Origin: Ridgeia piscesae | Lineage: Eukaryota > Annelida > Polychaeta > Sabellida > Siboglinidae | Length of the DNA stretch: 64,000 nt | NCBI GenBank assembly: GCA_025642075.2 | Contig: JAODUO010000863.1 | Span: 1 to 64,000 of the forward strand | Direction: 5' to 3' | Part shown: piece after piece, positions 30,901 to 44,400 of the stretch | Numbering within the stretch: the first letter of the stretch is position 1 | Layout: every line of letters starts with the position of its first letter | Notes under the pieces: generated by a model | Databases searched by the model: none | The model's input: only the letters and a program-made list of their open reading frames with translations | Told to the model about the DNA's origin: nothing | Made by a program: the position numbers and the translations under genes

Positions 30901-33900
30901 TTGTTCTATTCTAAGGTTTAACTTCAGTAAACTTTGGATATACATAACACATAACGGAAGACCGGCCAATTTATTTGGTGTATCTGAAATTTGCTAAATG
31001 CTAAATTTGCCAGCAACTCTGTTTTGCTAACATAAATTGAGTTGAAATGAGTCCATATGAAGGTAACAATCAGTTGTTTGATTTAAATTGTTTGGAAGCT
31101 TACTTTTTTCCACACTAATTAAAACAAGATTCCAGTCCTACGTTTATCTCATTTTACATCCTTGATACATTACATTCAATTTGAAAATTGGGACCTGAAC
31201 TTAGTTTCTAAGGATTTTGGCACAATAGAAGCTACCTACCGGGTAATTATTATAAGCAAGGGTTGTTTATCAGAGTGTTGATAATATCTTAGGTTTATTG
31301 TAGTTATTAGGAGGTTTGCTTATATTGGTGCAGTTGTTCTATCAATATTCATGCATTGGTAGAAAACTGGATGAAAAACGCTGTATGGTGTAGAGTGAGG
31401 TTGTTGAATAACCATTTGCTAGCAAAATAATTGCTTCTTTTCAGTCTGGGAATCAAAAGTCACTGCTCGTTACACATGTAGCTCAAAGGTTGAAGTTCAA
31501 ATTAAATAGGATAACAACTGAGTGACCCGGCGTAACTGTGTCTGCCTCGTACTGACTCAGTCACACAGACATTCTGAAAGTGGTGCATTTGTGGAAAATT
31601 CCATGAAAAATATAATTAATAATAATGTATGTGATTTCATATAGCGCCACATCCATACTTGTTCGTGGAACTTCACAACATATTACTATTACAATACATA
31701 AAAATAATTCTTTTATACAATATTACACGAAGAATACTAATATTTTAAAACATAATAAAAAAGATGTGTGTATGTAAATAACTAAAATGAATACAGTATT
31801 ACATAATGTAGCATTTCTAAAAATAAAGACAAATAAATTACCTGTTAGTCATAAAATATGTATAATAAAAATAATCAATCTACCAAATAATTCTGTAAAT
31901 ATAATATGATATACATGTGGACTGGTTAATAGCAATAAATAATAGTAAATGTAAAAATATTTAAGAAATAATAGTAATTACGTAACAATAATACTAATAA
32001 ATAAATATATGATTGTGTATTGAAAAAAGTAATAAATAATTTAGTAAAAAATTGAATTACACTAATATGAAATATAAAAGAAATTAATTTAATTGCTTTT
32101 AGTATGCAAATAGTACGTTATGAAGAAGCTTTGATAAAAAATAGTTTTAATATTTTCCTACATATGAAAATGTGTACCCGGTAAACAAAAATAAATTGGA
32201 TGTTTTGTGACTTCAGATGCAGACCTTGACCTGTTCAAGCTGCTGCCGACGCTGTCAAAGGGCGCCCGGAGCAGTTTCCTCAGTGGCAGCTCCACCAGCC
32301 TCGAGTCAGTGACCCAGGTGAACTCACAACACGACCCGAGGCAGAACAACACAAAGTCAATGCACCCCAACATCATGTGGAACGCGACACACGGCTTCAC
32401 AACAGCCGGAGGCACCGAGGGCGACATGACCTCGGACAGTGACCCCGTCGCCACGGTGAACGAGGGCAATTTGTTGCAACTGACCGAGGGCGATAGCACC
32501 CCGGTGAAGGATGAGGGGCGTTCAACCCCAGTGCTGGACGAGAAGCCCGATGAGGGCGTCGCTAACCCCATAGAGTTCCTCACACAGCTCATCAGTCAGG
32601 GCAAAAAGGGTGCTGACGGGACGGCGTCGTCATTCATGCAGAGTCTTTCCGCGCTTACATCTACCGTCAAGTCGCAGATGACGGGAGACAGTGGTGGCTC
32701 CCCCTTGACGGACATGGCGGAATCGACAGCCGACACGGCCCCGAACTCGTGGGCCGCGTGGAAGGCAAAGCAAGACCCTCCCGCGCCAGCCGAGAATGGA
32801 ACACAGGACCAACACCAGGCGGCGCCGTCAGTCGCACAGCGCATGCAGCAGCCGATACCGCCCCCAGTGGCGCCCCCTGTCACCTTCTCGCAGCCGATGG
32901 CGCCCCAGTTTCCGCGCCCTCCATCACAGCCAGGTGTGCCACCAAACTACCGCCCTACAGCCGGGTCTTATGAGCACATGATGTCCACCCCCCAGCCCGT
33001 ACCCCCACCCCCACAGATGCCACTCTTCCCCCAACCCACCCCGCCTCCTGCGGCGGGCATGTGGCAGCCCGTACGACCCCCCATGTTCCCACCCGGCTCC
33101 CTTCAACCCCCTCCGCCCCCCAGTGGGGTGGTGAGCCCTACAGAGCCGATGCCGTCGGTGCCAGGGTCACTGCCCCATCTAGTGATGCCCTCTGCACCAG
33201 GGGGCTCCGCACCCCCGAATTTCAACACTTTCCCGAGTCCTGACTCGGCTGGCCAAACATCCCCCGGGGTCAGCATTCCTACGGTTGGGGGCGTTCAGCC
33301 ACAACGCCCTCAGTTTCCGCCACCACCCCCGCAACCCCCATCCCCATTCGGGGGGCCTACCCCCACGACCCCAGGTCATGTGACCTCACCGACAGCTTTA
33401 GAGGAAGAACAGAACGAGTTCATACGAAAACTGAAACGAAAGACGGGGATCTCGACCATTCCAACGACACCGCCAACGCCCCCTGTTGGCATTCTGAAGT
33501 CGTCGGCAAACTCGAACCTACGCACGCTCACCCAAGTGCAGGAGGAAGCTGGCGACGGTGGCGCCACCACCCAGCCCGAAGTGTCAGCCGCCAGCGACAT
33601 GGGAAGCGGTCAGATGGACCTCGGCTCAAGCATTCAGACGATACAGTCGGTTCATGCAGCCAACAACAGCAACCAGTTCGGCTTGGATGATCGCGGAGCA
33701 CAGAATTCTGGGTATCGACAGGGTCAGCACCGACAACAGTATAACCCTGGAAACACGCAGTATGGTCAGTACCGGGACGACCACGAACCTCGTGGAAACT
33801 ACAGACGTGAAGGATACCGCAGAGGCTTCGAGAGGGATGCATTTCATAGGGATAGCTACGGTCGCCTGCCACCGAAACGACCACCTCCGAAGTTTGAGCC

Positions 33901-33925
33901 TGGTGGCTACTACCAGCGCTACTGA
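18909..33925 (+). CDS. RPRD2: RPRD2-like RNA polymerase II CTD-interaction protein
   Basis: Nine coding exons: 18909-19065, 20194-20323, 21551-21651, 22519-22571, 23247-23373, 23860-24035, 25644-25872, 30788-30871 and 32217-33925, all GT-AG and in phase, giving 921 residues. Residues about 8-138 form a CID domain (SIQGLSLWIIHHKAHH, LTLLYLCNDIVQTCKRK, VERIFGIWLERNVY), which in this family binds the phosphorylated CTD of RNA polymerase II in the nucleus. Residues 145-270 are charged and helical, as in the RPRD coiled coil. The block SPVPSPSMDAPSP followed by VDMELSDEDGDG is diagnostic of RPRD2 rather than RPRD1. Exon 9 encodes a long disordered tail with proline-rich runs (residues about 560-740) and a Gly/Arg/Tyr-rich end finishing in a KRPPPK and YYQRY motif, similar to the vertebrate RPRD2 end. 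It is shorter than the vertebrate protein (about 1460 residues). A small exon near 27178-27240 is possible but breaks phase. Confidence 0.93.
24196..24262. repeat. (CGGG)n and (GACG)n microsatellite
   Basis: G-rich tetranucleotide run in intron 6 of the RPRD2-like gene, with enough G-triplets to allow a G-quadruplex on the plus strand. Confidence 0.85.
24545..24625 (+). mobile_element. tRNA-derived SINE head
   Basis: TAGTGGTCAGCAC resembles an internal pol III A box and, 35 bases later, GGGTTCAGTACCCC fits a B box (GGTTCRANNCC). The spacing and order match a tRNA-derived SINE head. The 3' end is not defined. Confidence 0.55.
25226..25620 (-). mobile_element. 5'-truncated LINE fragment, end of the reverse-transcriptase ORF
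   Basis: On the minus strand, 25607-25436 reads YYKYSFFPRTIPQWNRLPSN, then ALQDINL, then a stop. This is the typical C-terminal WNxLP segment of non-LTR reverse transcriptases. The remaining sequence down to about 25226 would be its 3' UTR. It lies antisense in intron 6 of the RPRD2-like gene and its inner edge is only about 25 bases from the exon 7 acceptor. Confidence 0.7.
26320..26945. repeat. degenerate 30-50-bp minisatellite with tRNA A-box-like core
   Basis: About 14 irregular units with the pattern AAGGTCACARTGATGTAG followed by TGGTTAGAGCCCTTGTCAT. The core GTGTAATGGTTAGAGC resembles the D-arm/A-box of tRNA genes. Unit length and sequence drift strongly. It lies in intron 7 of the RPRD2-like gene. 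Confidence 0.75.
28140..29256. repeat. 16-bp minisatellite, about 69 copies
   Basis: Unit GTACCAAGTAGTGACA with a common A/T variant in the last bases and a few 12-bp short units. Three units equal 48 bp, so long minus-strand open frames arise; they are not genes. It sits in intron 7, away from splice sites. Confidence 0.97.
31602..31690 (-). mobile_element. possible SINE/LINE 3' tail
   Basis: Minus strand reads TGGCGCTATATGAAATC followed by an ATT-rich end. This resembles the GCGCTATATAA tail of the SINEs near 62070. The rest of the element is not recognisable. Confidence 0.35.
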
Positions 33926-34689
33926 TGTAGCTGTGTGTGTGAACTGCTTGTGTGTGGTGCGTGTCTTGTATATAGCATATGATTACGGTGAACAGGTCAT
34001 GCTGCATATGCCAGGTTATATTGTGAATTTGCTGCAGCTCTCTACCGAGGTAATAAGGTGTTGACAAATGGCAAGCTGTCGCATCCCAACACCTTACTGG
34101 CAGGTATGAGGTTGTCACAAACACAGCATGTTGTTGCCTAATGACACCAAAAACCCTAGGATGTTGATTAACCGAAATCTGTCGAACCCAGTGGTTTCTC
34201 TTGAGATGTTCAATTTAAAATTTCTGTCCAGAGAAATCTAATGGTAGCATTTGACATGTTCTCACAGAATCGCTGTCTTGTGCCGCATTACAGCGATGCA
34301 CTGAACATGGTTTAGATTATGTTTAGATGTTGGAATATTTCTGAAGACAGGTGTTTTTATACTGTTACGTGACAGTTATGTGACTGTCAAACTTGTTACT
34401 AAAGCTGCACTGTCTTGGACTGAATGCTGCAGGATGTTTGGCATTTATACAAGAACTGAATGAACATAGTGTAAGGAAGTCATTGATCCGTTTATTGTAT
34501 ATAATGATTGACGAATGAACGTTCCACTAAATTTTAGGTACAAGTGATCGTGTTAAAATTATGATTTGGCCGATTGATAGCGGTACTTTGTTGTGGATTT
34601 ATGGCATGTGTACATTGCCTTGGTCCATGTGATGTGTTTCTCAGTGTCTGTATTGTCCTGTTACACATTTACCCAACAATCCTTGACAG

Positions 34690-34695
34690 AATAAA
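34690..34695 (+). terminator. candidate poly(A) signal of the RPRD2-like gene
   Basis: AATAAA 765 bases after the stop codon. A second AATAAA at 35211-35216 is an alternative. Confidence 0.5.
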
Positions 34696-35631
34696 GTTGA
34701 TGAAACTTACCTAATGAATCGACCAGTTACTATTGTATAGTTTGTTATGTTAGACATTATTATGTGATTTGACAAATGTAGCATTGTTTCAAGAAGCTTT
34801 CCGATTCTACAGTTATTCCCTGACCTTTCAATTTCATTTTTTTTTGTAAGTTACAAACATACCATATTTTCTGATTGAGAGTCATCAACATATGCACTTG
34901 TGCACATTACACGTTATAGTACATATATAGCATGCAGAATAGATGTGCACACCACATCCATCTACACACAGTGTCATTATTTCATATAAAATACATGTTA
35001 TTTCCAAGTGTCCACTTTCTGTATAGTTTCTAACCTTGCATGAGAATCATTCAAATGTAGAAATTGTATCAAGTTAAAAAAAATATTAAGTAATATCACC
35101 GTTAAAATCCAGAGTATTTATTATGATTTTATGTATGGTGTACTTGCAAATTCTACCACTGTTGCTGCATAGTTGTGGCAATGCTTGTTGAGCAAGTGTA
35201 AATAACACAAAATAAAAATTATCTTAGTGCCAAAATGGTGAATACTGAGGAGGATTGAGGCTTATTAAAACCATTTAACTTCACCCCAATCTGTACCTAT
35301 ATTAAGCTCCCAACAGCAAAAATATATATGGCTGAACTCCTGGTTCTGAGATTTGTGTCAGTTATATTTCCTTATGTGTGTTTATACTATTACTGACAAT
35401 TGAGTGGTGATCAAGTATTGTGATGGTGCCACTGCACTGGTCACAATTCATGCCATTGGTTTGTAGCTTAGTGTGTGTGTGTGTGTGTGATGGTACTGTT
35501 GTATCACTAAGTTGATGAGATGAAAGGAATTTGGTACTGTGGCAGATAGAGCATTGACTGCACGTTATATTATGCAAGAATGCTTTATTTTTGGACACCT
35601 AACACACATTTTGATCTGTAGTTGATGTGGA

Positions 35632-35680
<49 letters not shown>

Positions 35681-36442
35681 TCCTTTCAACCACATTTGTT
35701 ACTGTTAGTGTTACATGACATGTCATTTGCTCATAGGGGTTGATTGAAATATGAGAAGGAGGCTTAGAATGGTGGATTGCTTGTCATGAGATTATTTCAG
35801 AAAAAATCCGGATACACCTAAGTCATGGAAATTAACTGAAATTTACTAAATTTAAATAACCACTACCAGAAAATCACGTTACATTTTTGTTTGGCCTTGG
35901 GATCGTTAATTAATGCATTGCCATTGAATTAACTAGTGAAAACATTACTGATATGTAATGCATTAGTTGATAACGTTTATGCCCTGTATTATACAATTAT
36001 GGGCTGCATCTGTATGACAGCAATATATCTAGTAGAATAACACGAGGACGTGACCACCAAATACAAATATGTGACAATGGTTTCATTGGAACTGTACGAT
36101 TCTGGTCACGTTTCCGTTCAGCCAAATCATGTGATAAATATAATAATATGCGACTTCTTTTGGTCTTGACTTGAGTTTATCAATTTTCAAAAAAATAGCA
36201 CGTACATAATAAACACATTATTTCTACAATATCCCCTGTAGATTTGAGTACTTGTTCAGCCAACAATTTAATTAGGGTAAAATAAAGGCAGTTATAAAAT
36301 TTTGTATTGCAACAACATCGTGCCAAAATAAACAACGATGGCGCTTGGTGCCAAAAATAGTGTACGTGTTTTGGGTGTATGTCGCAGGTGCTGCCGTCTG
36401 GCTGTCGTAGTGGGCAAACGGAAGTAAGTAAAGTCCGGTAGC
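34696..36442. other. intergenic or 3' UTR sequence, no gene recognised
   Basis: AT-rich. Contains a short (GT)n run at 35471-35488 and a pure (AT)n run at about 35638-35678. The last 300 bases before 36443 should hold the promoter of the threonyl-tRNA synthetase gene; no TATA box is evident. Confidence 0.5.
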
Positions 36443-38383
36443 ATGGCGGACAACGTGGCCGAGAAGATGAACGATCTTGGAATTAGCGACGAGAAAAAGG
36501 CATGAGTCTTCCAATTTTCACACTGATTTAGTAGACTTTCATCTGATAAACAAAATGCTGTCAAGATCGATTTTGAGATTAGCCAAGCGCTTGAGCGGTC
36601 TATATGCATGCTCAGCCAGAATGAGTGGGGTGCGTTTTGTTTTGTTTTTAGGCACATGGCAATAACTTCGCAGTTTTATGTTTGTGATATGCACTCGCGT
36701 CTGTATTTTATGCACATTTCCATATTTTGTGTACTTAATTGTAACTCGGTTACAAACGTGATACACAGAACTCGATATTCGGGTCGTGAAGAAGGTTGCG
36801 TCAGTTTGTGTAGGCGGTGTCGCCAGTAAATGTGCACCTGTCTGAATTTCACGACTGATTACGCTTTTAATAAGTTCGATTGTTATTAGTCTGATGCAAT
36901 CATTAGTCACCCGGAGAATATACAGATGTGACCCATTTAAGTTTAATTACTGTACACGTTGCATCAGCTAAGCCTAAGGCTAGCAGATAGACTGATAAAG
37001 GCACATTTACATAAAAACATTTTGGATTGAAGCATTGTGAGGTATGTACTCCTACAATGTTACATTAGATACAATGGTACATAGGCAAACTATGATTGGC
37101 ATGTCTATCGGTATATGTAACTTTAGTTTGATTAAGTGTAGACAGTAAAACAGATATCGTATTTGAAAAGTTCTTTTTATGAAAGTACCATTTTGTATTG
37201 ATCTCATCAGGTGACAGCGGAAGGGGTGAAACCCAAGGGCAAGAGTAAGAAGAATAAGAAAATGGCAGATGAAGATGGAGTGGCGCAGCATCCACTGGAG
37301 GTAAGGCAGAAATGAAGACATCGTTTAAAATTAATTTAACATTCTTGATCGAATAATTTTTAAAAATAATTTGTGTGACTTTGGCAAGCGACATGTGTAG
37401 CTGTGCTAGTCACTCAGTGTTACTGAAGTATTAAGAACATTACGTTGTTAATATTTCATTAACACTGAGAGACTAGCACAGCTACATATGTCGCTTCTAA
37501 AGAAAATAACAATATAATGGTTTTAATAATACCTTGGCTTTAGTAACATAATGCACTGGTTTAAATACCACAATTATATAATGTACTGTTTTCTTAACAA
37601 AAGATTAGTCAAACCGCCTGAATTCTAATTGTTTTAATAATATTCTGGCATTATAATAATAAAAATAACTTTATTTTGACACCATCAAATCCGGGACGGC
37701 TGTCCCGTTCATGGGTGTGTACATACATGTAAATTGGCATATACTGATTAAAATAATGGTGACAGTAATAATGATAATAATATAAAGTAATGAGACACTA
37801 GTTATGATAAAAACCATGTAAAATTGGCTATGTATAAATTATATAATTCTTTAAAAAAAATGAATATTAAACATAGACATTACAGACAAAACATTAGAAC
37901 CCGCTATACTGCACTGGTAGTAATAAAAAATAAATAAGATAAATAATATATGTATATATCGTAATAACAAATTAGCTAAAATATAATGTTCGTTGTGTGA
38001 AACTAGTTATGTGTAAAATAAAAATGTCTAATTGCTTCTTGAACTGTGTAATGTTGCTGTTGTCCCGTATGGTACTTCTATTGAAGTACCATATACAACC
38101 AATCAGCCATTCATGCAGTGTAAAATTGTTACCAGTCCAAATATTTTTTGATTGATGTGCTGGTTAACTAACATACATACAAGTCCATGGATATGTGTAT
38201 TATGTACTAATATAAACAAGAAATACACGTGTCATGTCCATTTTCATAGCATATGTGATAATATCAATGATTTCTGGACACCTTTGTTAACCCTTCCACA
38301 ACCTCTGTGCAGTTATATTCCTATATTGAATGGAAAAGTTCCTACATAAAGCTATGACAACTAACATGTGGTTACATGTATAC

Positions 38384-38439
<56 letters not shown>

Positions 38440-41400
38440 GCTATATCATACCGGTTGGTGATGGCAGATATCTTATTAGTGAGAATACCTTAGGTATTGA
38501 TACCTTTGCCAAAGTTGGTACACCTAATTTAGGAGGAAATGGAATGTTTGGGAACAGATACTGCTGAAGGCGTATCAAATACAAGTCACGCAACAATTCA
38601 AGTGGTTAGACTAGTCAGTTTCACAATGAAATTTGTATCATCAATGCCAAAATAAATTCAGTTGATGATCCACATTGAGAGCCAACACTAAATCACATTG
38701 TCCTTTTACCCAGAATCACATGTCTTCTCAGGCCAGGGATGTTAACAATATTACACAGTCCCTGGTGTATTGCCAATGCGAATGAACCAGTTGTATAACA
38801 ATTTGGCACGCACTATATGCGTTTACAATAATTTTTATATTCTACTATTTACATTGCCCTCTTAATTTTTACATATGCATAAGTCTGACACAAACTTACC
38901 CACGATCATATTTTTGTCACTCTAAACCTTTCCTGATTGTTATGAAACATGTCTGAATGCATGTTTGAATGAACGCACATTGAAGTTTAAAGGTTTTGAG
39001 GAGTCATAAACTGGAGACAATACACAGTATGTTTATTATAAAATCTTTTATTTAAACTTTTACATTTGACATTTAACTTGCTTTATTTCTAAAGCAAGTT
39101 AATACATAATAAATAACAATCGTTAATTTTATTGTTCCGTATGATATATAATTGTGATGATTTTTTGCACAATATTTATTTCAATGGAAATAAAATGTTG
39201 TACTTTTAGAATTTCAAGAATTGTCTGTATTGGACAATGGACACATAGTAGACACACATGCAAACCATGTGTGATGCACTCATTTATTTATTAGAGCTGA
39301 AAACTGGTTGAAGCAATGATATACAGTAGGTAATAGGTACAAGTTATAACTGTTGTCATGGTAATTGTGCAAGTTGCAACTGCATTGCATCAAATGCAAA
39401 ATAGAAAATATCTTTTTAGAGTAGGTATTGGGAACCCTGTGATCAGCATCCAGATGCCAAAGGATTAATCACCTTGTTTGTTATTTTTATTTTTTCATCC
39501 TCTTATTAACTCGCCCAATACTGTAGGCTGCTCATAGGGTGACCACGGGATTATCCATGTAGATTTATGTAAATGTGTGACTGATAAGAAAGTCTGCTGT
39601 AGATTGAGCCGTCGCCAGAGTTCATTGCCCAGAGAGAGGTGTTGTGGGCAAAACTGAAGAAGGAATACGACGACTGGATCGCCTCTCAGGACCCTACCCC
39701 TATCTCCGTCACCCTGCCTGACGGCAAAGTAGTCGAGGGCAATGCGTGGCGTACTACGCCATATGATGTCGCCAAAAACATCAGGTATAACCTTTAGCGT
39801 GTTACACTTGTCACTTTTGTTTGTAGTTTTTTTTAAGCTTCCAAAAACTTTTTGTAGCATTAACTAAAATTCAATGTATATTTGATGTACTAAATCTCCA
39901 TAGCTCTTCCTGATAACAGTTGTCAATGTAATTATTTTGAGTGGCCTGACAAGTGTCCAGATGTGCAATCTACTACTTCAGTTGCATTGCTAAACATATT
40001 GACAAACAGGTTATTACATCTGTTGGCACAGTTGAGTGTCCCAGACTAGTCCCACTCAAGTAGACTGCTTTAGTACTTAGAATTGTAATTTCTACAGTTC
40101 TAGAAACTGCTACAACAATATAACTGTTACATTGGCAAATGTAGCAAGCCACATCCAAGCGCCGCTTTTTGGCACTGTCTCTTTGCAGCTCAACAATGTC
40201 ACTAATGTTAAGTGACCAGGGAAGTCCATAAAAGTAGTTTGCTTATTTACAAGTGATGACGCCATGTATCACTTCAGTTTATTACTACCGGTAACTGCTA
40301 AACAGTTGGCCGGGTTGTTAGGTGATTTTTACAAGTCCGCAGCCATCTTTGCCATTGTTTGTTGGTTATTGGGTTATTCTATCCCTGGTTGTTGTTATTC
40401 TGAGCCATTAGCCATACTGAATACATGTTATGTTAGCTTTATGCTTGTTACATGAACATTTTACTGAGTTGTATTATTGCTATTGTTATGTTGTAAAGCT
40501 GCCAACTTATTGCTCTCTGATTTGGTTTAGAATTGTCAGTGCAAAATAAGGTTTTACATGTGAATGATGAGTAATATTGTATTAATGTGGTGTAAATCAA
40601 ATTATCACACTTCTACTCTTTATTGTAAATTAATACACATGTTGATAAAGTATATATGTTTTGACAATCAGCAAAACAAATATATAATATACATACAAAA
40701 ATTACACTTGTAAATCATGTAAGAAATAATGCATTTTAGACATACGTGCAACATCAGTCATGATCCTTTTTCACTGTATGTTGCAGTCAGGGCCTAGCCG
40801 ACAACACTGTGGTTGCCAAGGTGAATGGCGAAGTCTGGGATCTTGACCGACCTTTCGAGAAAGACTCGGAACTTAAACTTCTCAAATTTGATGATTCCGA
40901 AGGTACTAGTGCATTTAGAGCTTGTTATTAATTTGATCTTTTCAACAAATGTTGTATTCCCAGATTTGCAAATGCATACATTTCTTCAACTGTATTATTT
41001 ACATGATTTAGGTTTGTAGATGTTTTATTTATTTTGAGAAATTCCTTCAAAAGTGTTTATGTTAGCATGGTGTCACTGAAATCTTTAAATGTTATGAATA
41101 CATTATAGGGTCTACAACACAAGAATTTTTTTACAATAAGACTGGTGACATGAGAGTCGCATACTTACTTTCTTGAGTACCAGCATGCTACTAGAAACTA
41201 ATTGCAGAAAGATACATCTTAATTTAATCATGAATTTGGGGTCCATTGAATCAAAGTTTTGAAGAGGTCTGACATGGAAACATTCCTTTCAAGTATTATT
41301 TAGAGAGAAGGTGGAAATATGTGTTTTTTAAGTATTTTTCACGATGGTGTATTGTGTCACTTGTAGGACGGTATTGTGTCACTTGTAGGACAGTATTGTG

Positions 41401-44400
41401 TCACTTGTAGGACAGTATTGTGTCACTTGTAGGACAGTATTGTGTCACTTGTAGGACAGTATTGTGTCACTTGTAGGACAGTATTGTGTCACTTGTAGGA
41501 CAGTACGTGTTCTGGCACTCAAGCGCCCACATCCTTGGAGAAGCGATGGAGCGACACTACGGGGGTCACCTGTGCTACGGACCCCCCATAGAGGAAGGTT
41601 TCTACTACGACATGTGGATGGAGGGCAGGTAAGCACCACGCTATGCCCTAACACCCTCCATCTGTTGTCCCAGGATGCATAGTTCATTATAAGTTTTTAT
41701 AACAGTGTTTATGTAGGGTGTGGGAATTGTAGAATAGCATTGAATTTTATTAGTTGAAACTAATGCCCTGAAAGCTTCAAAATGGGATGTTGTCTGTAAT
41801 AAAAAATGAGAATTAAAATGGCTGTCAATCATAATGTTCAGTTCTCCCCCAGAATAAACTGCTACTATTGCTTCGTTTCAAGGATGGGCTTGAAATATCT
41901 GTTTTGTGTAAGTTGCTCAAGTGTACTAATCTTGTAATAAAGTATGAAATAAATACGACTTTTAGCTTCATCACCATAGATTTTTTTATGTGCATGCATT
42001 TGTGCAGTTATTATGAACATAAGTTTGTGTGAGAATTTATGCATTCAGCTATTTTTTTAAGGGACCAAATATTAATAAGGTGATTTACACTGTCTTGAGG
42101 TCATAACTAGCTGTTAAGTTGTTACATTGTAACCAACTTGTACTGCCATGTTTTTATTATTAATTTACAAACAATTTTAAAGCACCATGTATCTGGGTTA
42201 AAAACATGCTCAAAGGCGCTAATAGTATAATATAAAGAAATCTAAATAATTACGTTAAAAATAGTTTAGATAAATATGTTAAGATAAGTCAAATAAATAA
42301 ATTAACCCATTTTATCCTGAAGCTAGTGCAGACGAGTTGCAGCCAGTTCCTGATCATTTCCTCAAACCAATCTGTCAGCATTAAAAAATGACAGGCCTTC
42401 ATTTAAAATGGACATAACTTTATTATTTCTCAAATCAATTTTTAAATATGATATACCTTTAGAAAGTAGATAAAATAAACTATACAGTCGCATCGATAAA
42501 CTCATAGTTTTATCATATATATTATATGTGGCATATGGCAAAACATGTCTAATAAATTCAAACCTATGTTGAGGTTTGTCACATTACTTTTCACCCGACA
42601 TTTTCGCCATGAAGGAAGCAACATGTCAATGAGCAAGTTGAGTTTATTTTATGCATTAATCTCTGCTGAAAATAAAGGTATACAACTTGTCCACATATCT
42701 TGGATAATAATCTCATAATGTAAAATTGTTTGTAATACCCACACGTCAGTCGACTGAATCGCCAACGTGTGGCGCCGCTGAGCGGAATTATGCAAATTTT
42801 TGAAATATTTTCTGTCAACGATATATAATTCTGTGGCTCATTTCTTATAACTAATAAAGAAGTACTATAAAGTAACAACTTTGTTCAACATTTCAACATC
42901 ACTTTATTTATGAAGTAGTTACCGTCGTTGGAAATATTCTTAACTTTGTTTGGCGCCAAAAATACGGCGTGGAGCGAGGTGGGCGGAAATGGATGCCGTT
43001 GTCGGTTGACCCACTTCGATGGCTTCAAAGTATGTCTTCACGGACAAATGTCGCATCAAATACCATAACCGTCCATCTTATATCGTCTATCCACTTGTCT
43101 GCCTTCTTGTCATCACCAGTATGAAGTAAATTAGCGGAGTTATCCTTCAAAATACGTCAACATTTAACGATCTTTGCGACTCGACGCCATCTTTGATTTC
43201 ACTTTAGCTTGGGGGTACCCGCTTTGAACTGCAAATACTCACAGAACGGCGCTGATTGGTTGAAAAATATGAGTTTCCTAGTGATCCCGATATACTGACG
43301 TCATTCGGTGTTAACCAGCCAATGGGATTCCAAAACGTCACAGTGCAGGGAAGCCGTGTCAAGTGCAAACTACGACTAGAATCGTATTCCGGATAAAATG
43401 GGTTAATTCAATAAAATAATTAAGTCAAATACAATACTATTATATGTTGGTCATTGGGCAAGTTCAGTCATGTATGTTGCTCCAATTCACTTGGTCATTG
43501 TATTGGTGTGTGACACTTGCTGTGTGACACAGACAGGTGACACCACATGACTTCCCTCAGCTGGAGACTGTTGTCAAGAAAGTCATCAAAGAGAAGCAGC
43601 CATTTGAGAGACTCGAAGTGAAAAAGGAAGATCTGCTGAAGATGTTTGCGGTTGGTTCATTAAGTGCATTGTTCCAAAAGTTGTGTGAAAATGTCGAGTA
43701 TTTGACTGCAAGAATGAATACATGATTTTGACTATGATCTTTAATGCATCATTAAAGCCCCATGAATTGATTGATGTTGTGTTGTAATATTGCATTAAGA
43801 GTTTGTTTTGAGATAGTGATCACTGTGTCACTTCTGTTATTGCTCTGTCACTTCTCACATTGCTGTCACTCGTCTCACCATTGCCCTGACTGTAGTTTCA
43901 GTATAGTAAGTTAATTTAAACCAATTAATGGTGAGACTGTTTCAGTACAGTAAGTTAATTTAAACCAATTAATGGTGAGACTGTTTCAGTACAATAAGTT
44001 CAAGGTGAGATTGTATGTTTCAGTACAGAAAGTTCAAGGTGAGGCTGTATGTGTTAGTACAATAAGTTCAATGTGATGTTTCAGTACAATAAGTTCAAGG
44101 TGCGATTGTTGACGGAGCGAGTGACAACACCTACCACTATAGTCTACAAGTACGTCTCTGTCATGTCTCGCAGAAAACACTCCTTTAGTCAGTGCAAAAC
44201 TCCTAGTAGTGAAATTGGTAATACCCCGGTAGTTATTCACACAGACACTCCAACATCACTTGTGAATGGTAGTACAATAAATATGGTAACATTTGAAACT
44301 GTAAAATTAGTTTGCTAAATACACACACAAATTTACAATATTTGATACAACCAAAAACTTGCCTTTGGGGATATTGATACTTGCCCTTGAAAGTGGGGTA

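Noticed and set aside
32596..33379. Minus-strand and alternative-frame open frames under exon 9
   Set aside because: Shadows of the proline-rich GC-rich coding exon of the RPRD2-like gene.
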